A stretch of 64,000 bases of DNA from assembly GCA_018971835.1 (NCBI GenBank), contig JAGWZW010000002.1, positions 1 to 64,000 on the forward strand, written 5' to 3'. This stretch comes from Alphaproteobacteria bacterium (GTDB lineage Bacteria > Pseudomonadota > Alphaproteobacteria > Micropepsales > Micropepsaceae). The notes under the pieces were generated by a model. The model worked only from the letters and a program-made list of their open reading frames with translations, was not told the DNA's origin and made no database searches. The translations under genes were made by a program, and so were the position numbers. Below, in pieces: positions 1 through 10,491 of this stretch. The number at the start of each line of letters is the position of its first letter. Position 1 is the first letter of the stretch.

Positions 1-261
1 ATCATGTACGGCCAGGGCGTCTCCAAGACCGGCGAACTGATCGACCTCGGCGTCAAGGCCGGGATCGTGGAAAAGTCGGGCGCCTGGTTCTCCTATGACG
101 GCCAGCGCATCGGGCAGGGCCGCGAGAACGCCAAGACCTTCCTCTCGCAGAACCTCGACATCGCCGCCCGGATCGAGGCCCAGGTGCGCCAGTCCGCCGG
201 CGTGCTGGGCGAGGCGCTGGTGCATGGCGAGGACGACGAGGCCGCGGCCGCGGGAGACTGA
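1..261 (+). CDS. recA: RecA recombinase, C-terminal part
   Basis: The reading frame is open from the first base, so the gene starts outside the window. The 86 visible codons match the end of RecA: the stretch [11 protein letters not shown]-like, then [12 protein letters not shown] and [11 protein letters not shown], followed by an acidic, Ala/Asp/Glu-rich tail typical of the RecA C-terminus. RecA binds single-stranded DNA, drives homologous pairing and triggers LexA cleavage in the SOS response. The conserved ATPase core is not visible here. A strong hairpin follows the stop, so it is probably the last gene of its transcript. Confidence 0.95.
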   Translation: MMYGQGVSKTGELIDLGVKAGIVEKSGAWFSYDGQRIGQGRENAKTFLSQNLDIAARIEAQVRQSAGVLGEALVHGEDDEAAAAGD

Positions 262-301
262 GGACAGGTTTCGTCGTTCCTGTTGGCATGGGAACGGCTC
301 C

Positions 302-340
302 CGGAAGGGGTGCTCCGCACGGGGCACCCCTTCTTCCGTT
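302..340 (+). terminator. Intrinsic terminator-like hairpin after recA
   Basis: A nine-base perfect inverted repeat, AAGGGGTGC at 305-313 and GCACCCCTT at 324-332, is followed by a pyrimidine-rich TTCTTCCGTTTCC run. It lies about 45 bases after the recA stop and before alaS, where a recA terminator is expected. The U-tract is interrupted, so some read-through is possible. Confidence 0.7.
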
Positions 341-439
341 TCCGGGCTTCCGTTTGGAGGGCCGCTTTAGAATGCTTATGGCTCGGCGGTGCATTCCGCC
401 CCGGTGACAAGAATCGCGCCGGCCGCTACAAGCATCCCC

Positions 440-3093
<2,654 letters not shown>

Positions 3094-3097
<4 letters not shown>

Positions 3098-4359
3098 GCG
3101 CGGGCGCACCCGCCCTGCCTCCTGCTGCCGGCCATGCCCACCGCTGGCGGCATCGCCTCTATGTCGTGCTCGAAGGCGGGCGGGCCAGCGGCGTGGCCGG
3201 CGCCATCGTGGACGGCGTGCTGATCGCGCTGATCCTCGCCAACGTGCTGGCCTATACGCTGCAGAGCGTGCCGGCCATCGAACAGGCCTATCTCGGCGAC
3301 CTGGTCGAGTTCGAATTCGTCTCGGTGGCGATCTTCACCATCGAATATGCCTTCCGGCTGTGGGCGGCAGTGGAAGACCCGCTGCTGGCGCACCATTCGG
3401 CCTTTCGCGGACGGCTCGCCTATGCGCTCAGGCCGATGATGGTGATCGACTTCCTGGCCTTTGCGCCCTCGCTGCTCACGCCGTTCTTTCCCTTTCTCGA
3501 TTTCCGTATCCTGCGCCTGTTCCGCCTGCTCCGGCTGCTCAAGATCGCGCGCTATTCGCCGGCCATGTCCACGCTGATGCAGGTGGTGGCCGAAGAACAC
3601 CGCGCCCTGTTCGGCACGCTCCTGCTGCTGCTCTGCGCCACGGTGTTCGCCGCCGCCTCGATGCACGCCGTGGAAGGCGCGATCCAGCCTCAGATCTTCG
3701 GCACCATTCCCGATGCCATGTGGTGGGCCATCACCACGCTGACCACCGTGGGCTATGGCGATGCCGTGCCGGTAACGGCACTGGGCCGCGCGGTGGCGGG
3801 CGTCACGATGGTGGTGGGCTTCGGCCTCTTGGCGCTGCCCGTCGGCATCATCGCCACCGGCTTCGTCAACGCCATCCACCGGCGCGATTTCGTGGTGACC
3901 TTCGGCATGCTGGCGCGCGTGCCGCTGTTCCGCGAATTCGACGCCACCCTGCTCGGCGAGATCATGAACCTGTTGCGCGCGCAGATGGTTTCGCCCGGCG
4001 GCATCATCTCCGCACCGGGCGAGCAGGCCACGGCGATGTATTTCATCGTCTCCGGCGAAGTGGAGGCGATCCTGGCCCATCGCACGGTGCGCTTCGGGCC
4101 GGGCGATTTCTTCGGCGAGCTGGCGCTGCTGCACGAGGCCTCGCGCAAGGCCACCGTGGTGGCCATCACCCAGTGCCGCCTGCTGGCGCTGGGCGCCAAC
4201 GACTTCGCCACGCTGATGGGGCGCCATCCCGAACTCGAACGGCGGATGGAAGAACTGGCCGAGGAACGGCTCAAATCCTTCGGCGGCGCGGGCGACATCT
4301 CCCGGGAAGAAGTCGCCCAGGCCGGCCGCGCCCGCGACGAGGCGCGCAGCGACGGCTGA
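3094..4359 (+). CDS. Voltage-sensor-type K+ channel with cyclic-nucleotide-binding domain
   Basis: 421-residue inner-membrane channel resembling the bacterial MlotiK1 family. Six membrane segments are visible. The fourth is an arginine-rich S4-like helix ([16 protein letters not shown]). The pore carries the K+ selectivity filter TVGYGD at about residues 218-223. The C-terminal 120 residues form a cyclic-nucleotide-binding fold with [19 protein letters not shown], including the phosphate-binding Arg position. The ATG overlaps the alaS stop (ATGA), so translation is probably coupled to alaS. Its stop directly abuts the stop of the convergent VOC gene. The ligand (cAMP or cGMP) is not readable from sequence. 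Confidence 0.88.
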
Positions 4360-4764
4360 TCACACCGCGCAGAAGATGCAGAGTTTGTTGCCGGTGGGAT
4401 CGCGCAGGTAGGCGCCGTAGAAGCCGCTCTTGGCTTCGGGCGGGCGAAAGCCGGGCGCGCCTTCGTCCGTGCCGCCATTGGCGAGCCCCGCGGCATGGGC
4501 GGCCTTCACCGCCTCCGGCGACTTGGCAGCATAGGCGACCATGATGCCGTTGCCGGCGCGGGCCGGTTTGCCGTCATGCGGCGGGCAGCAGATGGCGGTG
4601 TGGCTGGCTGCGAAGCCTTCGCCCGGCGCGCCCACCTCGCCATAGCCGAGCCAGCCGCCATCGGCGAATTTGCGCTCGGCGCCGAGCGGGGCGAACAGCG
4701 CATCGTAGAACTTGCCGGCAGCCGCTGTGTCCAGCGCCCCGATGGTGACGTATCCGATTGGCAT
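4360..4764 (-). CDS. VOC (glyoxalase/bleomycin-resistance fold) family protein
   Basis: 134-residue cytosolic protein with one vicinal-oxygen-chelate unit. It starts MPIGYVTIGALD, has FYDALFAPLGAE typical of the first beta-alpha-beta module, and ends with FYGAYLRDPTGNKLCIF, where DPxGN is the hallmark of the second module. Family members are lyases, isomerases, dioxygenases or binding proteins, usually metal-dependent; the substrate cannot be inferred. It stands alone, convergent with the channel gene (stops back to back in TGATCA). Confidence 0.85.
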   Translation of the reverse strand: MPIGYVTIGALDTAAAGKFYDALFAPLGAERKFADGGWLGYGEVGAPGEGFAASHTAICCPPHDGKPARAGNGIMVAYAAKSPEAVKAAHAAGLANGGTDEGAPGFRPPEAKSGFYGAYLRDPTGNKLCIFCAV

Positions 4765-4878
4765 GACCCTCTCCCTTGATTGGCTTGAATGAACGGCGGG
4801 AGGATGGCTGGCCTGTCAGAACACAACAAGAACGTATTCGCCGCAAGGGGGTTGCGCACCGCGCATGGCTGAAGACAA

Positions 4879-4906
4879 AGCCCGCCCCGGCGCGAACCGG
4901 AGCGGG
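4879..4906 (-). terminator. Intrinsic terminator of icd
   Basis: An inverted repeat with 10 of 11 bases paired lies between GCCCGCCCCGG (4879-4889) and CCGGAGCGGGC (4896-4906), with loop CGCGAA. Read on the minus strand, the hairpin is followed by TTTGTCTTC. It sits 28 bases after the icd stop, the expected place for a Rho-independent terminator. Confidence 0.8.
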
Positions 4907-4934
4907 CCATGACAATTGCGCAGTGACGGCTGGC

Positions 4935-6146
4935 TTACGCCATCGCCTTCTTCAGGTTCTCGTCCACCTTGTCGAGGAAGCCCTCGGTGGTGAGCCATTT
5001 CTGCTCCGGCCCGATGAGGAGTGCGAGATCCTTGGTCATGAAGCCACTCTCTACGGTTTCGACGCAGACCTTCTCCAGCGTATCGGCGAACAGGGCCAGC
5101 CGCTCGTTGCCGTCCAGCTTGGCGCGGTGGGCCAGGCCTCGCGTCCAGGCGAAGATCGAGGCGATGGAGTTGGTGGAGGTCGATTCGCCCTTCTGGTGCT
5201 GGCGGTAGTGGCGCGTCACGGTGCCGTGCGCCGCCTCGGATTCCACGACCTGGCCATCCGGCGTCATCAACACGGAAGTCATCAGGCCGAGGCTGCCGAA
5301 GCCCTGCGCCACCGTGTCGGACTGCACGTCGCCGTCGTAGTTCTTGCAGGCCCAGACATAGGCGCCGCTCCATTTCAGCGCGGATGCCACCATGTCGTCG
5401 ATCAGGCGGTGCTCGTAGGTCAGGCCCGCGGCCTTGAACTTGCCGGCAAATTCGGCGTCGAAGATCTCCTGGAACAGATCCTTGAAGCGGCCGTCATAGG
5501 CCTTGAGGATCGTGTTCTTGGTGGAGAGATAGAGCGGATAGTTGCGGCCCAGCGCATAGTTCATCGAAGCGCGGGCAAAATCGCGGATCGAATCGTCGAG
5601 GTTGTACATCCCCATCACGACGCCGGAGCCCGGCGCCTGGAACACTTCCTTCTCGATCACCTTGCCGTCGGCGCCCACGAATTTGAGCGTCAGCGTGCCG
5701 GCACCGGGGAAGCGGAAATCGGTGGCACGGTACTGGTCGCCGAAGGCATGGCGGCCGATGACGATCGGCTTGGTCCAGCCCGGCACCAGCCGCGGCACGT
5801 TCTGGCAGATGATCGGTTCGCGGAAGATGGTGCCGCCCAGGATGTTGCGGATGGTGCCGTTGGGCGACTTCCACATCTCCTTGAGGCCGAATTCCTTCAC
5901 CCGGGCCTCGTCCGGGGTGATGGTGGCGCATTTGACGCCGACGCCGTGCTTCTTGATGGCGTTGGCCGAGTCGATCGTCACCTGGTCGTTGGTGGCATCG
6001 CGGTGCTCGACCGAGAGGTCGTAATATTCCAGCGGCACGTCCAGATAGGGCAGGATCAGCTTCTTCTTGATGAGATCCCAGATGATGCGGGTCATCTCGT
6101 CGCCGTCGAGTTCGACGACCGGGTTGGCAACCTTGATCTTGTCCAT
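4935..6146 (-). CDS. icd: NADP-dependent isocitrate dehydrogenase
   Basis: 403-residue TCA-cycle enzyme that oxidatively decarboxylates isocitrate to 2-oxoglutarate with NADP+. It belongs to the eukaryote-like subfamily common in alphaproteobacteria: it opens [20 protein letters not shown], carries the substrate-binding [20 protein letters not shown] stretch, and has NYDGDVQSD and [10 protein letters not shown] near the end. The ATG has a GAGG Shine-Dalgarno five bases upstream. It appears monocistronic, with its own sigma-70-type promoter upstream and a strong terminator downstream. It is divergent from the methyltransferase gene. Confidence 0.97.
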   Translation of the reverse strand: MDKIKVANPVVELDGDEMTRIIWDLIKKKLILPYLDVPLEYYDLSVEHRDATNDQVTIDSANAIKKHGVGVKCATITPDEARVKEFGLKEMWKSPNGTIRNILGGTIFREPIICQNVPRLVPGWTKPIVIGRHAFGDQYRATDFRFPGAGTLTLKFVGADGKVIEKEVFQAPGSGVVMGMYNLDDSIRDFARASMNYALGRNYPLYLSTKNTILKAYDGRFKDLFQEIFDAEFAGKFKAAGLTYEHRLIDDMVASALKWSGAYVWACKNYDGDVQSDTVAQGFGSLGLMTSVLMTPDGQVVESEAAHGTVTRHYRQHQKGESTSTNSIASIFAWTRGLAHRAKLDGNERLALFADTLEKVCVETVESGFMTKDLALLIGPEQKWLTTEGFLDKVDENLKKAMA

Positions 6147-6181
6147 GAGGGCCTCTGCACGGGTGGAATGGCGCGGGCGTG

Positions 6182-6210
6182 GCTATAGCCGCGTGCGCCC
6201 CGCCCGTCAA
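6182..6210 (-). promoter_or_regulatory. Sigma-70-type promoter of icd
   Basis: On the minus strand a -35 box TTGACG (6205-6210) is followed after exactly 17 bases by a -10 box TATAGC (6182-6187). Transcription would start near 6175, giving a leader of about 29 bases that contains the GAGG ribosome-binding site. This is the clearest housekeeping promoter seen in the window. Confidence 0.72.
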
Positions 6211-6282
6211 AGCCCGAAAGCCCCTATGCGGCGTTCGGCCCGATGCTGGACGGCCCGGCCGTTTCCGGTGCAAAACCCGGCC

Positions 6283-7032
6283 ATGAGCTTTGCCCCCGCT
6301 GTCATCCTGGCCCGCCCGCAACTGGGCGAGAACATCGGCGCCGCCGCCCGCGCGATGGCCAATTTCGGCCTCTCGGACCTGCGCCTGGTGGCCCCGCGCG
6401 ATCCCTGGCCCAACGAGCGCGCCTGGTCGATGGCCGCCGGCGCGCTTGGGATCGTGGAGGGCGCGCGGGTGTTCGACCGGCTTCAGGACGCCATTGCCGA
6501 TCTTCAGACCGTCTATGCCACCACGGCGCGACTGCGCGGCGTCTCCAAGCCGGTGCTGACCCCGGCGGAGGCGGCGGGGCGGCTGCGCGCGGCCTCGGCC
6601 GAGGGGGTGAAGACCGGGCTGCTGTTCGGCTCCGAGCGCGCCGGGCTCGACAATGACGAGGCGGCGCTGGCCACCGCACTCGTCACCATCCCCACCAGCC
6701 CCGATTTCGCCTCGCTCAATCTGGGGCAGGCGGTGCTGCTGAACGCCTATGAGTGGTGGAAGGCAGGCGATGCCACGGCGCCCGCCCGGCTCGACCACGG
6801 CCCGCTGGCCGCCCCGGCCAGCCGCGCGGAGATGATCCACCTGTTCGAGCATTTGGAGGATGAGCTGCTGAAATCCGGCTTCCTCTACCCGCCCGACAAG
6901 GTGGATTCCATGCGCCTCAACCTGCGCGCCATGCTGAACCGCGCCGCGCTGTCGGACCAGGAGGTCCGCACCCTGCGCGGGGTCATCGTCTCGCTCACCC
7001 GCGGCAAGAAACGGCGCAATCCGGCTGAGTAA
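6283..7032 (+). CDS. trmJ: TrmJ-like tRNA (cytidine/uridine-2'-O)-methyltransferase
   Basis: 249-residue SPOUT-superfamily methyltransferase of the TrmH/TrmJ group, using SAM to 2'-O-methylate the ribose of a tRNA nucleotide (position 32 in known TrmJ). The N-terminus ILARPQLGENIGAAARAM matches the RNA-binding motif of the family. The C-terminal knot shows GLLFGSERAGL, VTIPTS and SLNLGQAVLLNAYE. A C-terminal helical extension of about 85 residues is typical of TrmJ rather than TrmH. The ATG at 6283 was chosen by homology; no strong Shine-Dalgarno is visible. It is followed by the SRP RNA gene. Confidence 0.85.
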   Translation: MSFAPAVILARPQLGENIGAAARAMANFGLSDLRLVAPRDPWPNERAWSMAAGALGIVEGARVFDRLQDAIADLQTVYATTARLRGVSKPVLTPAEAAGRLRAASAEGVKTGLLFGSERAGLDNDEAALATALVTIPTSPDFASLNLGQAVLLNAYEWWKAGDATAPARLDHGPLAAPASRAEMIHLFEHLEDELLKSGFLYPPDKVDSMRLNLRAMLNRAALSDQEVRTLRGVIVSLTRGKKRRNPAE

Positions 7033-7073
7033 GTCCCGACTCGCATTTCCCGGCCGGACCCCCTATATCGCCC

Positions 7074-7170
7074 GTGGGAGTCCGGTTGCGGGCGACGCGC
7101 TCGCCAACCCGGTCAGGTCCGGAAGGAAGCAGCCGTAACGAATCCGCTTCGGGTCGCGGCCGGGCTCTCA
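7074..7170 (+). ncRNA. ffs: Signal recognition particle 4.5S RNA
   Basis: The highly conserved apical part of bacterial small SRP RNA, GGTCAGGTCCGGAAGGAAGC followed by AGCCGTAACG, is present at about 7111-7140. The 5' side GGGAGTCCGG (7076-7085) pairs over ten positions with CCGGGCTCTC (7160-7169), closing a single hairpin of about 95 nt. The RNA binds Ffh to target membrane proteins co-translationally. Exact ends are inferred from the helix. An ffs-dnaX-ybaB-recR order is common in alphaproteobacteria. Confidence 0.93.
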
Positions 7171-7221
7171 CCTTTCCACGAAAAAACGTGAAATCTTGCC
7201 TGCCGGGCGCGGGCAGCTTGG

Positions 7222-7233
7222 TATAGTCCGGGC
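7222..7233 (+). promoter_or_regulatory. Candidate -10 element directly upstream of dnaX
   Basis: TATAGT at 7222-7227 is a five-of-six match to the -10 consensus and ends six bases before the dnaX ATG at 7234. There is no Shine-Dalgarno in between, so transcription from it would give a nearly leaderless dnaX mRNA. The best -35 (TTGCCT, 7196-7201) is 20 bases away, which is too far, so the call is tentative. Confidence 0.4.
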
Positions 7234-9027
7234 ATGGACCAGAGCGACACGCCAGAAACCGATACCGGCCCAACCGATATGCCCGGCCTCGGCCTCGATG
7301 CCCCGCCGCAACCGGGCAGCGAGAGCTATCGCGTGCTGGCGCGCAAGTACCGGCCCTCAGACTTCTCCGGCCTGATCGGGCAGGAGGCGCTGGTCCGCAC
7401 GCTGAAGAACGCCTTCGCCACCGGGCGCATCGCCCATGCCTTCATGCTCACCGGCGTGCGCGGCGTGGGCAAGACCACCACCGCGCGCATCGTCGCCCGC
7501 GCGCTCAACTGCATCGGCCCGGACGGCAAGCGGACAGAGCCGACCATCCAGCCCTGCGGGCAGTGCGAGCCCTGCCGCGCCATCGCCGAGAGCCGGCATA
7601 TGGACGTGCAGGAGATGGACGCGGCCTCCCGCACCGGCATCGACGACGTGCGCGAGATCATCGAGGGCGTGCGCTATGCCCCCGCCAGCGCGCGCTACAA
7701 GGTCTACATCATCGACGAAGTGCACATGCTCTCCAAGCAGGCCTTCAACGGCCTGCTCAAAACGCTGGAAGAGCCGCCGCCGCATGTGAAGTTCATCTTC
7801 GCCACCACGGAAATCCGCAAGGTGCCGGTGACGGTGCTGTCGCGCTGCCAGCGCTTCGACCTACGCCGGGTGGAACCCGCCGAGCTGATTGCGCACCTCA
7901 AGGCCATCACCGAAAAGGAAAGGGTGCAGATCGAGGACGGCGCGCTGGCGCTGATCGCGCGCGCGGCCGAGGGCTCGGTGCGCGATGCGCTGTCGCTGCT
8001 CGATCAGGCCATCGCGCACGACGAGGGCGAGATCATCACCGCCGAAAGCGTGCGCGCCATGCTGGGGCTGGCCGATCGCGGCCGCGTGCTCGACCTCTTC
8101 GAACAGGTGATGGGCGGCGGGATCGCCGAAGCCTTGAAAGACCTCGGCGAGTTGTACGACCGCGGCGCCGATCCCCTGCAGGTGATGCAGGATCTCTTGG
8201 AGATTACCCATTTCCTCACCCGCGTGCGCGTGGCGCCGGGAGCGGAGGGATTCTTCGACGGCGGCTCGGGCGAAGCCAAGCGCGCGGCGGAGATGGCGCA
8301 GAAACTTTCCGTGCCCTCGCTGACGCGGGCGTGGCAGATGCTGCTGAAGGGCCTGATCGAGGTGCGCGATGCCACGCGGCCGCTGGCGGCCTGCGAGATG
8401 GCGCTGATCCGCCTTTCCTACGCCGCCGATCTTCCGCCTACGGACAAACTGGTGAAGGATTTGCTGGAGAACGGGAGCAAGCCACACACCGCCCTCGCCC
8501 CCACAGGGGGAGAGGGCCGGGGTGAGGGGGCACGGCCGCGCGCCTCACTCACGGCAACGCAATTTGCGCAAACGGCACCCGCGCCTGAGATGGCGGCGGC
8601 GCCGGACGTGATGCTGCGCAGCCTCGAAGACCTCGCGGCGCTGGCGCTGGCCAAGGGCGCGCCCGTGCTCAAGGTGCATATCGAAAACGACATGCACCTG
8701 CTCGCGCTCGAACCGGGGCGGATCGAGTTCCGCCCCTCCGCCCGCGCCCCACGCACGCTGGCAGGCGACCTGGCGCAGCGGCTGAAAGACTGGACCGGCG
8801 CGCGCTGGGTGGTGAGCGTAGCGCGTGAAGGTGGCGCCCCGACGCTGGCCGAAGCCAGGCGCGCTGCCGTTGCCGCCAAGCTCGAAAGCGTGATGGCCGA
8901 ACCGATGGTGCGCGCGGTGCTGGACCGCTTCCCCGGCGCCGAGGTGGTGCGCGTGATCGACAAGGAACCGGAAGCGGAGATCGCCCTGGCGTGCGAGCCG
9001 GGCGAAACCACAGAGGATGATGCGTGA
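7234..9027 (+). CDS. dnaX: DNA polymerase III subunits gamma/tau
   Basis: 597-residue clamp-loader ATPase that opens the beta clamp and, in its tau form, ties the polymerase cores together. An about 30-residue leader precedes SYRVLARKYRPSDF. The AAA+ core shows Walker A GVRGVGKT (74-81), a zinc module of four cysteines (C93, C108, C111, C114), Walker B DEVH (161-164) and the sensor-1 region FATTEIRKVPVTVLSRCQRF. The linker near residues 420-432 is encoded by a palindromic repeat. The C-terminal part from about residue 450 looks like the alphaproteobacterial tau domain. I see no slippery heptamer for programmed frameshifting. The stop overlaps the ybaB start by one base. Confidence 0.95.
   Translation: MDQSDTPETDTGPTDMPGLGLDAPPQPGSESYRVLARKYRPSDFSGLIGQEALVRTLKNAFATGRIAHAFMLTGVRGVGKTTTARIVARALNCIGPDGKRTEPTIQPCGQCEPCRAIAESRHMDVQEMDAASRTGIDDVREIIEGVRYAPASARYKVYIIDEVHMLSKQAFNGLLKTLEEPPPHVKFIFATTEIRKVPVTVLSRCQRFDLRRVEPAELIAHLKAITEKERVQIEDGALALIARAAEGSVRDALSLLDQAIAHDEGEIITAESVRAMLGLADRGRVLDLFEQVMGGGIAEALKDLGELYDRGADPLQVMQDLLEITHFLTRVRVAPGAEGFFDGGSGEAKRAAEMAQKLSVPSLTRAWQMLLKGLIEVRDATRPLAACEMALIRLSYAADLPPTDKLVKDLLENGSKPHTALAPTGGEGRGEGARPRASLTATQFAQTAPAPEMAAAPDVMLRSLEDLAALALAKGAPVLKVHIENDMHLLALEPGRIEFRPSARAPRTLAGDLAQRLKDWTGARWVVSVAREGGAPTLAEARRAAVAAKLESVMAEPMVRAVLDRFPGAEVVRVIDKEPEAEIALACEPGETTEDDA
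8491..8530 (+). repeat. REP-like palindromic repeat inside dnaX
   Basis: GCCCTC-G-CCCCC-ACA-GGGGG-A-GAGGGC (8491-8517) forms a hairpin of eleven base pairs with one mismatch, followed by CGGGGTGAGGGGG. The motif CCCTC..CCCC..GGGGAGAGGG with GGGTGAGGG is, from general knowledge, a dispersed palindromic element in proteobacterial intergenic DNA. Here it lies in frame in dnaX and encodes a Gly/Glu/Arg-rich linker segment (PTGGEGRGEGARPR). Only this copy was seen in the window. Confidence 0.65.
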
Positions 9028-9350
9028 TGGAACTGGCCGATCTCTTCAAACAGGCCAAAGCGATGCAGGAAAAGGCCGCGGACATGCAGGCCCAGCTCGC
9101 CAATATCGACGTGGAAGGCTCCGCCGGCGGCGGGCTGGTGCGCGTGACCTTGAGCGGCAAGGGCGAGATGAAGAAGCTGGCCGTCGATCCCTCGCTGATG
9201 AAGCCCGAGGAACGCGAGATCGTGGAAGACCTGATCGTCGCGGCCCATGCCGATGCCAAGGCCAAGGCCGAGCGCAAGATGGCCGAGGAAATGCAGAAGC
9301 TGGCCGGCAGCCTCGGCCTGCCGCCGGGCATGACTCTGCCGGGCCTCTGA
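9027..9350 (+). CDS. YbaB/EbfC nucleoid-associated protein
   Basis: 107-residue small DNA-binding protein. The first and last thirds are helical ([19 protein letters not shown] and [19 protein letters not shown]), flanking a short beta-sheet ([21 protein letters not shown]), the YbaB fold that dimerises into tweezers. The ATG at 9027 overlaps the dnaX stop (TGATG); a GTG one codon earlier is also possible. The position between dnaX and recR is the conserved bacterial arrangement and suggests co-transcription. Confidence 0.92.
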   Translation: MELADLFKQAKAMQEKAADMQAQLANIDVEGSAGGGLVRVTLSGKGEMKKLAVDPSLMKPEEREIVEDLIVAAHADAKAKAERKMAEEMQKLAGSLGLPPGMTLPGL

Positions 9351-9357
9351 CGCGCGC

Positions 9358-9960
9358 ATGGCTTCGCATCCCGCCGGCCCGGAAATCGAACGGCTGATCC
9401 AGTTGCTCGCCAAGCTGCCGGGGCTGGGGCCGCGCTCGGCGCGGCGCGCGGCGCTGACGCTGCTGAAGAAACGTGAGCTGCTCTTGGAGCCACTGGCCGG
9501 CGCGCTGCGCGAGGCGGCGGACGCCATCACCACCTGCGAAATCTGCGGCAACCTCGATACCGCCTCGCCTTGCGCGCTGTGCCGCGATACCCGCCGCGAC
9601 GCGCATGTGCTGTGCGTGGTGGAGGATGTGGCGGATCTCTGGGCGCTGGAGCGCGCGGCGGTGTTCAAGGGCCGCTATCATGTGCTGGGCGGCGCGCTCT
9701 CCGCGCTCGACGGCGTCACGCCCGAACGGCTGAACATGAAGAGCCTGCTGGCGCGCGTGGGCGAGGGCGTGGAGGAAGTGATCCTCGCCATGAACGCCAC
9801 CGTCGAAGGCCAGACCACCGCGCATTACCTGATGGACACGCTGGAGCCGACGGGCGTGAAGATCACGCGGCTGGCGCATGGCGTGCCGGTGGGCGGGGAA
9901 CTCGATTACCTCGACGAAGGCACGCTATCGGCGGCGTTCAGCGCCAGGCGGGCGCTGTAG
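9358..9960 (+). CDS. recR: Recombination mediator RecR
   Basis: 200-residue protein of the RecFOR pathway that helps load RecA on gapped DNA. It shows the N-terminal helix-hairpin-helix [17 protein letters not shown], the four-cysteine zinc finger [16 protein letters not shown], the Toprim motif [12 protein letters not shown] and the C-terminal [16 protein letters not shown], which is almost invariant in RecR. It follows ybaB by seven bases and is the last gene of the dnaX operon. Confidence 0.96.
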   Translation: MASHPAGPEIERLIQLLAKLPGLGPRSARRAALTLLKKRELLLEPLAGALREAADAITTCEICGNLDTASPCALCRDTRRDAHVLCVVEDVADLWALERAAVFKGRYHVLGGALSALDGVTPERLNMKSLLARVGEGVEEVILAMNATVEGQTTAHYLMDTLEPTGVKITRLAHGVPVGGELDYLDEGTLSAAFSARRAL

Positions 9961-9980
9961 AAGCCGCGCGGCCGCCGTGG

Positions 9981-9992
9981 TATGGTGCAGCC
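9981..9992 (+). promoter_or_regulatory. Candidate -10 element of a toxin-antitoxin pair
   Basis: TATGGT at 9981-9986 ends six bases before the antitoxin ATG at 9993, the same spacing seen at dnaX and def. No Shine-Dalgarno is present in the six intervening bases and no good -35 is visible, so this is suggestive only. Confidence 0.3.
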
Positions 9993-10211
9993 ATGACGAA
10001 GCTCGAACTGGCCATCGCCAAGCTCAAGGAACTTCCTGCCGAAATGCAGGAAGACTGGGCCGCCATGATCCTCAGCCAGCTTGAGGACCAGGAGCGTTAC
10101 ACCCTGACCGACGAACAGGTCGCAGAGGTCAAGCGCCGGCTGGCGGAAGAAAACCCCAAATACCTGACGCTTGAGGAGTTCGAGGCGTTTGTCGAACGGC
10201 TGATCGCTTGA
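9993..10211 (+). CDS. Putative antitoxin of a RelE/ParE-type toxin
   Basis: 72-residue, highly charged, mostly helical protein with the segment TDEQVAEVKRRLAEENPKYL followed by TLEEFEAFVERLIA. This pattern resembles the C-terminal toxin-wrapping part of small antitoxins (DEQVAEVRRRLAE...). There is no recognisable ribbon-helix-helix or HTH at the N-terminus, so how the pair autoregulates is unclear. Its stop overlaps the TTG start of the toxin gene by three bases, the coupling typical of type II modules. Confidence 0.75.
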   Translation: MTKLELAIAKLKELPAEMQEDWAAMILSQLEDQERYTLTDEQVAEVKRRLAEENPKYLTLEEFEAFVERLIA

Positions 10212-10489
10212 AGCTGATCATCCGCCAGAAGGCCGCTGCCGATCTGCAGGGCATTCGGGATTACATTGCACAAGACAGCCCGCGAAATGCCCAACGCGTG
10301 GTGATCCGCATACGCGACGCCATTCGGAACAATCTTCTCGAATTTCCAGATATGGGGCGGGCCAGCCAAGTGGCTGGAACCCGCGAATGGCCCGTTCCGG
10401 GCTTGCCCTATCTCATCATCTACAGGACGGACGCGGCGAACACGCGCCTTGAAATCCTCTCGATCGTCCACGGCGCGCGGGAGCGCTAA
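10208..10489 (+). CDS. RelE/ParE-family toxin
   Basis: 93-residue basic protein of the type II toxin superfamily. It starts MKLIIRQKAAADLQGIRDYI, the usual beta-strand plus two-helix opening. The middle contains FPDMGRASQVAGTREWPV, and it ends YLIIYRTDAANTRLEILSIVHGARER, the signature end of ParE/RelE toxins. ParE poisons gyrase while RelE cuts mRNA on the ribosome; which applies cannot be read here. The start is TTG, overlapping the antitoxin stop. It converges on rmuC with two bases between stops. Confidence 0.87.
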   Translation: MKLIIRQKAAADLQGIRDYIAQDSPRNAQRVVIRIRDAIRNNLLEFPDMGRASQVAGTREWPVPGLPYLIIYRTDAANTRLEILSIVHGARER

Positions 10490-10491
10490 GC

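Noticed and set aside
7171-7194. Small hairpin (CACG-AAAAAA-CGTG) after the SRP RNA gene as terminator
   Set aside because: The continuous stem is only four pairs and no U-tract follows.
7234-9027. Programmed frameshift in dnaX producing gamma
   Set aside because: No A-AAA-AAG-type slippery site or fitting downstream stop was seen. The repeat hairpin at 8491-8517 lacks a slippery sequence before it.
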